Origin: Flavobacteriales bacterium 33_180_T64
GTDB lineage: Bacteria > Bacteroidota > Bacteroidia > Flavobacteriales > Flavobacteriaceae
DNA: 64,000 bases
Direction: 5' to 3'
Assembly: GCA_002162685.1 (NCBI GenBank)
Contig: MAAQ01000020.1
Location: forward strand, 1-64,000
The translations under genes and the position numbers were made by a program. Below are positions 17,767 to 24,930 of this stretch, piece by piece. Position 1 is the first letter of the stretch, and each line of letters opens with the position of its first letter. The notes beneath the pieces are model-generated. The model did no database searches. It saw only the letters and a program-made list of their open reading frames with translations, and was not told the origin of the DNA.

Positions 17767-19353
17767 CTAAAATTTAAAACTAAATCCTGTATATACACCA
17801 ATAAAAAATGGTTGAAAATCACCAGAAATATTATTGAATGTATTAATTTGATACTTGAATGTTGGTTCAAAATTAAATCGTAATTGTTTTGAAATGTTAT
17901 AGTTTAAACCAATTCCAAAATTAGCACTATAACTCATGTCTTTAATATTTGTAGCTTCTCCTAAGAGCGTTTTATTTCCATTATTTTGAACCGAGTATAC
18001 TTCATTATTACTTAAAAAGAGTGTGCTAAAACCACCAATAAGATTTAGACCTATTTTTTTATCTATTAAATTATATTCAATCTCAATTGGGACTTCAATA
18101 AAACCTAATTGTTGATCAATAGCCCCATGCTCTTTAGCAAATAATAGTTCTGGTCCAGAAGCAAAATTCACGCTAGTTGCACTTACATATGCATTGGTGT
18201 TAAGCGAGTCATTAAACTGAATGTTTTGTAACTGTCTACTGGTAGCTGCAGAAGCATTTGCACCATCAAAAATTAAAATATTATTTGTTGTATAACCTAA
18301 GTCAACTTTATTGATACCAGCTCTAATTTTTAATTTTTTATTTATAGCATATGTTCCTCTAACACCATAACTCATATTAACATCACCTTCTTTAGTGTTT
18401 TCGATAAGTTGATCGTCTAAAGAAGACCCTTTTCCTAAAGTATTAAAATATACAGGTGCTACATTTGGTGTAATACTCCAGCGCTTTAATAGCACTTCTG
18501 TTTCATTTGTTGAATCTTTTTCTTTTTCAATTTCAGCAATAGCCTCTTCGATAGCATTTTTCTCTTTAATAGCTTCATTTACTTTAGAAGAATCTATGAT
18601 AGTAGGTGTGTTTTCTTTTTCAGTATTTGAAGCCGTTACCTGAGTTGTTTTAGAAAGCTGCGTTTCTTTAATTAATTTGTCAATTTCAGATTTATCTTTT
18701 TCAATACCCTCTAGTGTAATATTTGTATTGGAGTTATTATTAGCTATTGTAGTTTTAATAGTAGTATTTGAAGTCTTAGTAGGCTTCTGATCTTTATTCG
18801 GAACATTAATACCTGTATTTGTAACAGCATCTTTTTGTTGAGATTTATTTTTTATAATAGATGCGTTTTCAAATTGTTCTTTTTTCTGATTATTTTCTGA
18901 AGCCACCACCGAATTGTTTTCGTTAGTCTTTTTCGGAGATGTTAAGTCCTGCTTAATATTTTCACCTATTTCATTAGTGTTGTTATCTTTTGTTGGTGCA
19001 TTATTCTCTACAATAGGATGAGTTGTCGAGTCTTCGGAAGTATTTAAATTTAAAGTATTTGTTTTGTTATTTGATTGGTCTATAGTGGTATCATTAGGTG
19101 TCTTGGTATCTACAACTTCAGGGTTAATTATATCAACAATACTGTTGCTGAAAATAACATTTCCAATGGTAAATAATATTGCTAAAGTAGCAGCAATTCC
19201 AGCAAATTTCCACCAAATAGGAATAACTCTACGTTTGCGCTTATCTTTATGAAGTTCACGTTCTATATTTTCCCAGAGAGCATCATTAGGAGTCATCTCA
19301 AAATTTTTGAGTTGCTCTTTAAAGAGTTTGTCTATGTTCTTTTTTTCACTCAT
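17767..19353 (-). CDS. Anti-sigma-like protein fused to an outer-membrane beta-barrel domain
   Basis: The 528-residue protein has four parts. Residues 1-44 are charged and cytoplasmic, with the FEMTPNDALWENIERELHKD motif common in Bacteroidota anti-sigma proteins. A membrane helix follows (about 45-68). A 220-residue Asn/Thr/Lys/Glu-rich, apparently disordered linker comes next (about 71-290). The C-terminal beta-strand-rich region (about 291-528, ending YTGFSFKF with a terminal aromatic) is of outer-membrane barrel (PF13568-like) type. It overlaps the sigma gene by 1 base. I infer that it holds the sigma factor at the inner membrane and senses the outer membrane directly; the topology is a prediction. 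Confidence 0.75.
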   Translation of the reverse strand: MSEKKNIDKLFKEQLKNFEMTPNDALWENIERELHKDKRKRRVIPIWWKFAGIAATLAILFTIGNVIFSNSIVDIINPEVVDTKTPNDTTIDQSNNKTNTLNLNTSEDSTTHPIVENNAPTKDNNTNEIGENIKQDLTSPKKTNENNSVVASENNQKKEQFENASIIKNKSQQKDAVTNTGINVPNKDQKPTKTSNTTIKTTIANNNSNTNITLEGIEKDKSEIDKLIKETQLSKTTQVTASNTEKENTPTIIDSSKVNEAIKEKNAIEEAIAEIEKEKDSTNETEVLLKRWSITPNVAPVYFNTLGKGSSLDDQLIENTKEGDVNMSYGVRGTYAINKKLKIRAGINKVDLGYTTNNILIFDGANASAATSRQLQNIQFNDSLNTNAYVSATSVNFASGPELLFAKEHGAIDQQLGFIEVPIEIEYNLIDKKIGLNLIGGFSTLFLSNNEVYSVQNNGNKTLLGEATNIKDMSYSANFGIGLNYNISKQLRFNFEPTFKYQINTFNNISGDFQPFFIGVYTGFSFKF

Positions 19354-19895
19354 TATAAACTTTGCGAGTTGACTGTCGCTTTATAGTGTTCTATTTTATT
19401 TTTTAAAATCATTCTTGCTCTAGCTAGATTTGATTTTGATGTGCCTGTAGAAATATCTAAAAGACTTGCAATTTCTTTATGCGAATGATCATCTAGGGCA
19501 TATAAATTAAAGACCAATCGATAACGATCTGGTAATTCTTGAATAATGTTTAATAAAAAATCTAAATTAATAGTGTCATCATCAATTTCGACAGTTACAT
19601 CTTCAATTTGATCTTCATTAATAATATCAAAAACCCCAGCAGTTCTATAGCGTTGTAAAGCTGTGTTGATCGCGATACGTTTCATCCAGCCCTCTACAGA
19701 TCCTTGATTTTTAAATTGATCAATTTTTTTAAAAATCGTGATATACGCGTCTTGCAAATTATCTTCTGCTTCTGCATAGTTTCGTGAATACTTCAAGCAA
19801 ATTGAAAACAGTTTATTCGCATATAGCTTATATAGTTGACTTTGTGCTTGAGCATCATTCTTTTTACATCGCTTAATGAGTTGATCTAAACTCAC
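19353..19895 (-). CDS. ECF-family RNA polymerase sigma factor
   Basis: The 180-residue protein has region 2 (QSQLYKLYANKLFSICLKY, then NYAEAEDNLQDAYITIFKKI and VEGWMKRIAINTALQRYR) and region 4 (LPDRYRLVFNLYALDDHSHKEIASLLDISTGTSKSNLARARMIL) with no region 3. This is typical of ECF sigma factors. It overlaps the anti-sigma gene at one base and starts 31 bases after the lipoprotein gene, so the three are one operon. The ECF-like promoter before the lipoprotein suggests autoregulation. Confidence 0.94.
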   Translation of the reverse strand: MSLDQLIKRCKKNDAQAQSQLYKLYANKLFSICLKYSRNYAEAEDNLQDAYITIFKKIDQFKNQGSVEGWMKRIAINTALQRYRTAGVFDIINEDQIEDVTVEIDDDTINLDFLLNIIQELPDRYRLVFNLYALDDHSHKEIASLLDISTGTSKSNLARARMILKNKIEHYKATVNSQSL

Positions 19896-19926
19896 ATGGT
19901 TTTGGTTTTGTTAAATTAAGTTTTTA

Positions 19927-20343
19927 CTATTCTATTACTGGTACATCAACAATATAATAGAGGTCATTTCCATTATCATCTTTACCTTGCCAAAATTTGA
20001 AGGTGTGAATTCCTACATCATTAACTTGATAGTTAAACGATGCTTCTACCTCATTTGTTCCAAAAGCATACGTTTCACAATCTAGATCGTCATGAACCGT
20101 ATTTACCAATATAATTGTGCGTTCATTAGCATTGTTTTCAAATAAAAAACCATTGAATACGTGACACCCAGATGGTTTAAAATAAGTAACATCAATTTGA
20201 TAAACTTGACCAAACTGAAATTCTTCAGGTATCGTTACGCTTTCTATAGGTATAGCTTCATTGGAAAATGATGGATTATCATTTTCAAGGCTACAAGAGA
20301 ATAATGAAAACATTAAAAAACTTAATAAAAAAATCTTCTTCAT
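19927..20343 (-). CDS. Lipoprotein of unknown function heading the ECF sigma operon
   Basis: The start is taken at the ATG giving MKKIFLLSFLMFSLFSCS (two codons inside the longer frame). Cys17 is the lipobox cysteine. The mature 120 residues are acidic and beta-rich, with three further cysteines (one in PSGCHVF; two in the region around DDLDCETYAF and later). They end in a strand pattern (FNYQVNDVGIHTFKFWQG) that suggests an Ig-like sandwich. I recognise no named family. Being first in the sigma operon and under its probable own promoter, it may be the regulated output or the sensed partner. Confidence 0.8.
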   Translation of the reverse strand: MKKIFLLSFLMFSLFSCSLENDNPSFSNEAIPIESVTIPEEFQFGQVYQIDVTYFKPSGCHVFNGFLFENNANERTIILVNTVHDDLDCETYAFGTNEVEASFNYQVNDVGIHTFKFWQGKDDNGNDLYYIVDVPVIE

Positions 20344-20382
20344 ATGCATAATTTGGTTCTGAAATATAAATTATTTCATTAT

Positions 20383-20413
20383 GTAGATGCGTAACTTAAA
20401 AAAAGGTTGCGTC
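20383..20413 (-). promoter_or_regulatory. ECF-type promoter of the lipoprotein-sigma-anti-sigma operon
   Basis: On the minus strand the block GACGCAACC (20413-20405), a 14-base T-rich spacer, and GCATCTAC (20390-20383) form a -35/-10 pair. The AAC core of ECF -35 elements is present. The same two blocks with the same 14-base spacing occur on the other side of recA (21538-21568). The ATG of the lipoprotein is 39 bases downstream. Confidence 0.6.
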
Positions 20414-20422
20414 TAAAAACAA

Positions 20423-20450
20423 AAAAATCCCAAAAAGAGGGATTTTTTAT
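20423..20450. terminator. Terminator after recA
   Basis: The inverted repeat AAAAATCCC / GGGATTTTT around a 7-base loop has T-runs on both strands. It lies 16 bases after the recA stop on the minus strand and just before the ECF-type promoter, isolating the two units. Confidence 0.8.
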
Positions 20451-20465
20451 TTTTTATGTTATTTT

Positions 20466-21470
20466 TTATTTTCCCGAATTTATAACAGAACGTACTTTTC
20501 CTTCAAGTTCATCCATTAATTCAGGGTTGTCTTTTATCAATGCTTTTACAGCATCTCTACCTTGACCTAATTTGGTTTCGCCATAACTAAACCAAGAACC
20601 GCTCTTTTTTATGATTTCATGTTCTACAGCAACATCTAAAATCTCACCAACCTTAGAAATTCCTTCACCATACATAATATCAAACTCACACATTTTAAAT
20701 GGTGGAGCTACTTTATTTTTAACGACCTTAACTCTCGTTTTATTTCCAACAACATTGCCATCTGTTTCTTTAATTTGAGTAGATCGTCTTATGTCTAATC
20801 GTACAGAAGCATAAAATTTCAAAGCATTACCACCAGTTGTTGTTTCAGGATTACCAAACATTACACCAATCTTTTCACGTAATTGGTTAATAAAAATTAC
20901 AGTACAATTAGTTTTACTAATTGATCCCGTTAATTTTCTAAGTGCTTGTGACATTAGTCGTGCGTGTAATCCCATTTTAGAATCACCCATTTCGCCTTCA
21001 ATTTCACTCTTTGGTGTTAATGCTGCAACCGAGTCAATAACAACAATATCAATTGCACCAGACCGTATAAGGTTATCCGTGATCTCAAGAGCTTGTTCTC
21101 CATTGTCAGGTTGTGAGATAATTAAATTATCAATGTCAACATTTAAATTTTCAGCATAAGTTCTATCAAAAGCATGTTCTGCATCAATAAAAGCTGCAAT
21201 TCCACCAGCTTTTTGAGCTTCAGCTATGGCATGCAATGTTAAGGTTGTTTTACCAGAAGATTCTGGTCCATATATTTCTATAACTCTTCCTCTAGGATAA
21301 CCACCAACTCCTAAAGCAATATCTAGCCCTAAAGATCCCGAAGAAATAGCATCAACATCAACTACTGCTTGGTCACTCATTTTCATTACGGTTCCTTTTC
21401 CGTAAGCTTTATCAAGCTTGTCTAAGGTTAATTTTAGTGCTTTTAATTTTGCGTCTTTTTCACTGCTCAT
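20466..21470 (-). CDS. recA: Recombinase RecA
   Basis: RecA forms filaments on single-stranded DNA for strand exchange and LexA cleavage. The 334-residue protein has Walker A GPESSGKT (68-75), the Walker B region [10 protein letters not shown], the L2 loop with [23 protein letters not shown], and a normal C-terminal domain. It is monocistronic, bounded by a terminator downstream. No LexA-type box could be assigned upstream. Confidence 0.99.
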   Translation of the reverse strand: MSSEKDAKLKALKLTLDKLDKAYGKGTVMKMSDQAVVDVDAISSGSLGLDIALGVGGYPRGRVIEIYGPESSGKTTLTLHAIAEAQKAGGIAAFIDAEHAFDRTYAENLNVDIDNLIISQPDNGEQALEITDNLIRSGAIDIVVIDSVAALTPKSEIEGEMGDSKMGLHARLMSQALRKLTGSISKTNCTVIFINQLREKIGVMFGNPETTTGGNALKFYASVRLDIRRSTQIKETDGNVVGNKTRVKVVKNKVAPPFKMCEFDIMYGEGISKVGEILDVAVEHEIIKKSGSWFSYGETKLGQGRDAVKALIKDNPELMDELEGKVRSVINSGK

Positions 21471-21537
21471 TTATCTGTGTTTTTAATTTTGAAACGTTAG
21501 CTAAAATACAATAACTTTTAATTTTTTTCATGCTAAT

Positions 21538-21568
21538 GACGCAACCTTTTTAAACTTTTTGCATCTAC
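21538..21568 (+). promoter_or_regulatory. Second ECF-type promoter, before a small structured transcript
   Basis: GACGCAACC, 14 bases, then GCATCTAC repeats the exact blocks and spacing of the promoter of the sigma operon. It points into a stretch of about 260 bases with no conventional gene that ends in a very strong terminator. Confidence 0.6.
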
Positions 21569-21574
21569 TAATTG

Positions 21575-21830
21575 AGATTGGGAAATCTTGCTATGAAAAC
21601 GAAGTCTGAAAAGGCAGATCCAACAAAATTAATTCTTATTAGAGAATGAGATTTTTTAGAAAAATTATTTTTAACAACGCACTAGGTGTTTCAGTTACTG
21701 TTCATGTAAATAGTAACTGTAAAGCAGATGGAGGCTAACTCGTTAGATGTTTTTAATACAAAATTTTAAAAATATTGAATAACGAGTTAGTCCTCAAGAA
21801 AGCCCTTTAGATAGTCTAAAGGGCTTTCTT
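21575..21830 (+). ncRNA. Candidate structured small RNA (or micropeptide message) under ECF control
   Basis: This is the only content of the 438-base gap between recA and trhO. After the ECF-type promoter come three stems in order: CAGTTACT / AGTAACTG (21692-21719), an 11-bp perfect pair CTAACTCGTTA / TAACGAGTTAG (21735-21745 with 21780-21790), and the 16-bp terminator. Two tiny frames are present: 18 codons from 21593, overlapping by ATGA with 30 codons from 21646. The second ends in Gly-Gly, and its stop lies inside the second stem. Structure argues for RNA; coding cannot be excluded. Confidence 0.4.
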
Positions 21831-21836
21831 TATTGT
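21796..21836 (+). terminator. 16-bp perfect-stem terminator of the small transcript
   Basis: AAGAAAGCCCTTTAGA pairs perfectly with TCTAAAGGGCTTTCTT around a 3-base loop, followed by a short T-rich tail. It is one of the strongest hairpins in the window and closes a region with no conventional gene. Confidence 0.85.
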
Positions 21837-21863
21837 AATAATTTAATGTTCTATTAAAAATAA

Positions 21864-21871
21864 TATCTTTG
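21864..21871 (+). promoter_or_regulatory. -7 element of trhO
   Basis: TATCTTTG matches TAnnTTTG and is 37 bases before the trhO ATG, giving a leader of about 30 nt. Confidence 0.55.
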
Positions 21872-21908
21872 CATTTTAATAATCTTTAACCTTAAAACTT
21901 AGTATAGC

Positions 21909-22973
21909 ATGCAACTGTACAATAACTTAAGTGCTAAAGAAAGAGCAGAACTTATTGAAAAAGCGGGAAAAGAACGCTTAACAATCTCTTTCTACAAGTA
22001 CGCCAAAATTAGTAATACCGAAATTTTTAGAAATCATTTATTTTTAACTTGGGACGAACAAGATGTCTTAGGCCGAATTTATATTGCAAATGAGGGTATT
22101 AATGCGCAACTTTCTGTACCAGCAGAGAACTTTGAAGTATTTAAAAAACAATTAGATACGATTTCGTTTTTAGAAAATGTAAGACTTAACATTGCAATTG
22201 AACACGATAATTTTGCTTTTTTAAAGCTTAAAGTGAAAGTGCGAAGTAAAATCGTTGCAGATGGCCTAAACGATGATACTTTTGATATAACGAACAAAGG
22301 GATTCATGTAAATGCTGAAAAATTTAATGAGCTCATTGAAGATCCAGATACTATTTTGGTTGATATGCGCAATCATTATGAAAGCGAAATAGGTCATTTT
22401 AAAAATGCAATTACACCAGATGTAGATACGTTTAGAGAATCTTTAGATTTAATTGAAGAAGATTTAAAAGCACATAAAGAGGATAAAAACTTAGTCATGT
22501 ACTGTACGGGTGGAATTAGGTGTGAAAAGGCGAGTGCATATTATAAACATAAAGGGTTTAAAAAGGTGTTCCAGTTAGAAGGCGGAATTATTAATTACGT
22601 GAGACAAATTGAAGCTAATACCTTAGAAAACAAATTTATTGGTAAAAATTTTGTTTTTGATGAACGTAGATCAGAGCGTATAAGTGATGATATTATTGCT
22701 AAATGTCATCAATGTGGAAAACCAGCAGATATGCATACAAATTGTGCCAATGAAGCATGTCATCTTTTATTTATTCAATGTGACGATTGTAAAGGCCAAA
22801 TGGAAAACTGTTGTTCTTCAAATTGTATGGAAATTAATAAATTACCTTTCGAAGAACAAAAAGCATTACGCAAAGGACAGGGCAATAGTAACGATATATT
22901 TAAAAAAGGAAGAGCAGATCATTTACCTTATAAAAAGGATTTGAGAAATATATTTGAATCATTTTCAAAATAA
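21909..22973 (+). CDS. trhO: tRNA uridine-34 hydroxylase, rhodanese family
   Basis: TrhO (YceA) makes 5-hydroxyuridine at tRNA position 34 with oxygen. The 354-residue protein has the N-terminal UPF0176 domain (about 20-110) and a rhodanese domain with the active loop CTGGIRC (Cys199-Cys205). A Cys-rich C-terminus follows (KCHQCGKPADMHTNCANEACH, then CDDCKGQMENCCSSNC) that may bind zinc. Length fits the long form of the family. Monocistronic with its own promoter and terminator. Confidence 0.95.
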   Translation: MQLYNNLSAKERAELIEKAGKERLTISFYKYAKISNTEIFRNHLFLTWDEQDVLGRIYIANEGINAQLSVPAENFEVFKKQLDTISFLENVRLNIAIEHDNFAFLKLKVKVRSKIVADGLNDDTFDITNKGIHVNAEKFNELIEDPDTILVDMRNHYESEIGHFKNAITPDVDTFRESLDLIEEDLKAHKEDKNLVMYCTGGIRCEKASAYYKHKGFKKVFQLEGGIINYVRQIEANTLENKFIGKNFVFDERRSERISDDIIAKCHQCGKPADMHTNCANEACHLLFIQCDDCKGQMENCCSSNCMEINKLPFEEQKALRKGQGNSNDIFKKGRADHLPYKKDLRNIFESFSK

Positions 22974-23002
22974 AAAAGACTCCATTTAATGGAGCCTTTT
23001 TT
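22974..23002 (+). terminator. Terminator of trhO
   Basis: CTCCATT / AATGGAG forms the core stem, extended through one mismatch by AAAAG / CTTTT, and ends in a T-run. Confidence 0.8.
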
Positions 23003-23265
23003 ATTGCAATTAACCATGGAAATACAGCAATAATTTTTAGGTTTTCATTAGTCGCTATTTTCTAGACAAAGATCCAAACAAAAGAGGGGGATTTCTGTGA
23101 TTTCTTTCAGATAAAGTGAGTGTTTTGTTCTGCGTTTTTGATTTGTGATATTTAGACTTTTACTCATTTATTTTACTCAATAAATAATATTATCTTTACA
23201 TTTCAAAATAAATACTAATCGTCATTTGGTAATTACTTTAGTTGCCAAATTTTATATAAAATTTC

Positions 23266-24441
23266 ATGAGTTGTAACAGTTGCTCAACTGGAAAAGATGG
23301 ACAACCAAAAGGATGCAAAAACAATGGGACTTGCGGTACAGATAGCTGCAATAAACTTACAGTTTTTGATTGGTTGGCTAATATGTCATTGCCACAAGGC
23401 GAGGACCCGTTTGTAGGTATTGAAGTTCGTTTTAAAAACGGTCGAAAACTATACTACAAAAACACAGAAAACCTTACATTAAGTATTGGAGATATCGTTG
23501 CTACGCAAGCTAAAACAGGTCATGATATTGGGATGGTCACACTTACTGGAGAATTGGTAAGAGTGCAAATGAAACGTAAAAAAGTAAATATCAATGACGA
23601 GGAAAACGTTATGAAGATTTACCGTAAGGCGAGTCAGAAAGATATTGATATTTGGTCTTCAGCTAGAGATAAAGAAGAACCAATGAAAGTTAGAGCGAGA
23701 CAATTTGCGATAGACTTAAAACTTAAAATGAAAATCTCTGATATTGAGTATCAAGGCGATGCAAGTAAAGCTACATTTTATTATACAGCTGAAGAGCGTG
23801 TAGATTTTAGAGAGCTTATTAAAGTATTTGCTAGAGAGTTTAAAACACGAATCGAAATGAAACAAGTTGGTTTTCGTCAAGAAGCCGCTCGTCTTGGAGG
23901 TATTGGTTCTTGTGGAAGAGAATTATGTTGCTCTACATGGTTAACAGATTTTAGATCAGTAAGTACATCGGCTGCTCGATACCAACAATTATCATTAAAC
24001 CCATTAAAATTAGCTGGACAATGTGGGAAGTTAAAATGTTGTTTAAATTATGAATTAGACGCTTATTTAGACGCTTTGAAAGCATTTCCAAAAACGGAAA
24101 CGAGACTTTATACTGAAAAAGGAAAAGCTGTATGCCAAAAAACAGATATTTTCAAGGGACATATGTGGTATGCTTACGAAGGTGAATGGATGAATTGGCA
24201 TGTGCTAACTACAAAGCAGGCTAACGAAATTATAGAAAAAAATAAGAAAAAAGAAAAAGTAGCTAGCTTAGAAGAATATGCTTCAGAACTTATTGAAGAT
24301 ACTAAAACAGAGTTTGAAAACGTTGTTGGTCAAGATAGTTTAACACGTTTTGATAATCCAAAACGGAAAAACAAACGTAAAAACAATAAAGGGAAACAAC
24401 GACGACGCCAAAAACCAAATAATAGTAATGCAAAAAAATAA
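23266..24441 (+). CDS. ricT: RicT/PSP1-domain protein
   Basis: RicT proteins bind iron-sulphur clusters and, in Bacillus, act in a complex that affects RNase Y processing. The 391-residue protein has an N-terminal Cys-rich segment (SCNSCSTGKDGQPKGCKNNG), the PSP1 domain with KVFAREFKTRIEMKQVGFRQEAARLGGIG (about 185-213), and the conserved cysteines of GSCGRELCC and QCGKLKCC. The C-terminus is Lys/Arg/Asn-rich. It overlaps gldH by 14 bases, an arrangement common in Bacteroidota. Confidence 0.92.
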   Translation: MSCNSCSTGKDGQPKGCKNNGTCGTDSCNKLTVFDWLANMSLPQGEDPFVGIEVRFKNGRKLYYKNTENLTLSIGDIVATQAKTGHDIGMVTLTGELVRVQMKRKKVNINDEENVMKIYRKASQKDIDIWSSARDKEEPMKVRARQFAIDLKLKMKISDIEYQGDASKATFYYTAEERVDFRELIKVFAREFKTRIEMKQVGFRQEAARLGGIGSCGRELCCSTWLTDFRSVSTSAARYQQLSLNPLKLAGQCGKLKCCLNYELDAYLDALKAFPKTETRLYTEKGKAVCQKTDIFKGHMWYAYEGEWMNWHVLTTKQANEIIEKNKKKEKVASLEEYASELIEDTKTEFENVVGQDSLTRFDNPKRKNKRKNNKGKQRRRQKPNNSNAKK

Positions 24442-24928
24442 GTACTGGTTAATTTGTGTATTACTCATAGTTGTTTCAGTCTCTTGTGATGCTAATCGTG
24501 TTTTTGATGAATACAAATCAGTATCAAATGAATGGGATAAAGATAATAAGGTTGAGTTTAAGCTTACACCACCCGACTCAATAAATGAATACAATTTGTT
24601 TGTTAATCTTAGAAATACAGAGGATTATAAATACAGTAATTTATTTCTAATTGTTGAACTTAATTACCCAAATGGTAAAGTTTTAAAAGACACATTAGAA
24701 TATACAATGACAAATCCAGATGGCACCTTTTTAGGAACAGGATTTACAGATGTAAAAGAAAATAAATTATGGTATAAAGGATATAAAGAACCTTTTGTTT
24801 TTGATGAATCAGGAGAATATACGGTTAATATACAACATGCTATGAGACAAAATGGTAGTGTTGATGGTATTGATAAATTAGAAGGCATCACAGATGTTGG
24901 CTTTAGAATAGAGCAGAATTTAAATTAA
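24428..24928 (+). CDS. gldH: Gliding motility lipoprotein GldH
   Basis: The start is the ATG giving MQKNKYWLICVLLIVVSVSC, which restores a lipoprotein signal with Cys20; the longer frame upstream lies inside ricT. The mature 146 residues carry the GldH pattern (RVFDEYKSVSNEWDKDNKVEF, then YNLFVNLRNTEDYKYSNLFL and the C-terminal GITDVGFRIEQ). GldH is needed for gliding and T9SS function in Flavobacterium. It is followed 2 bases later by the PBP gene. Confidence 0.93.
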   Translation: MQKNKYWLICVLLIVVSVSCDANRVFDEYKSVSNEWDKDNKVEFKLTPPDSINEYNLFVNLRNTEDYKYSNLFLIVELNYPNGKVLKDTLEYTMTNPDGTFLGTGFTDVKENKLWYKGYKEPFVFDESGEYTVNIQHAMRQNGSVDGIDKLEGITDVGFRIEQNLN

Positions 24929-24930
24929 TT

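Noticed and set aside
21593-21738. Two tiny overlapping frames (18 and 30 codons) as firm genes
   Set aside because: They are short, in different frames, and the second stop is buried in a stable stem; kept only as an alternative reading of the small transcript.
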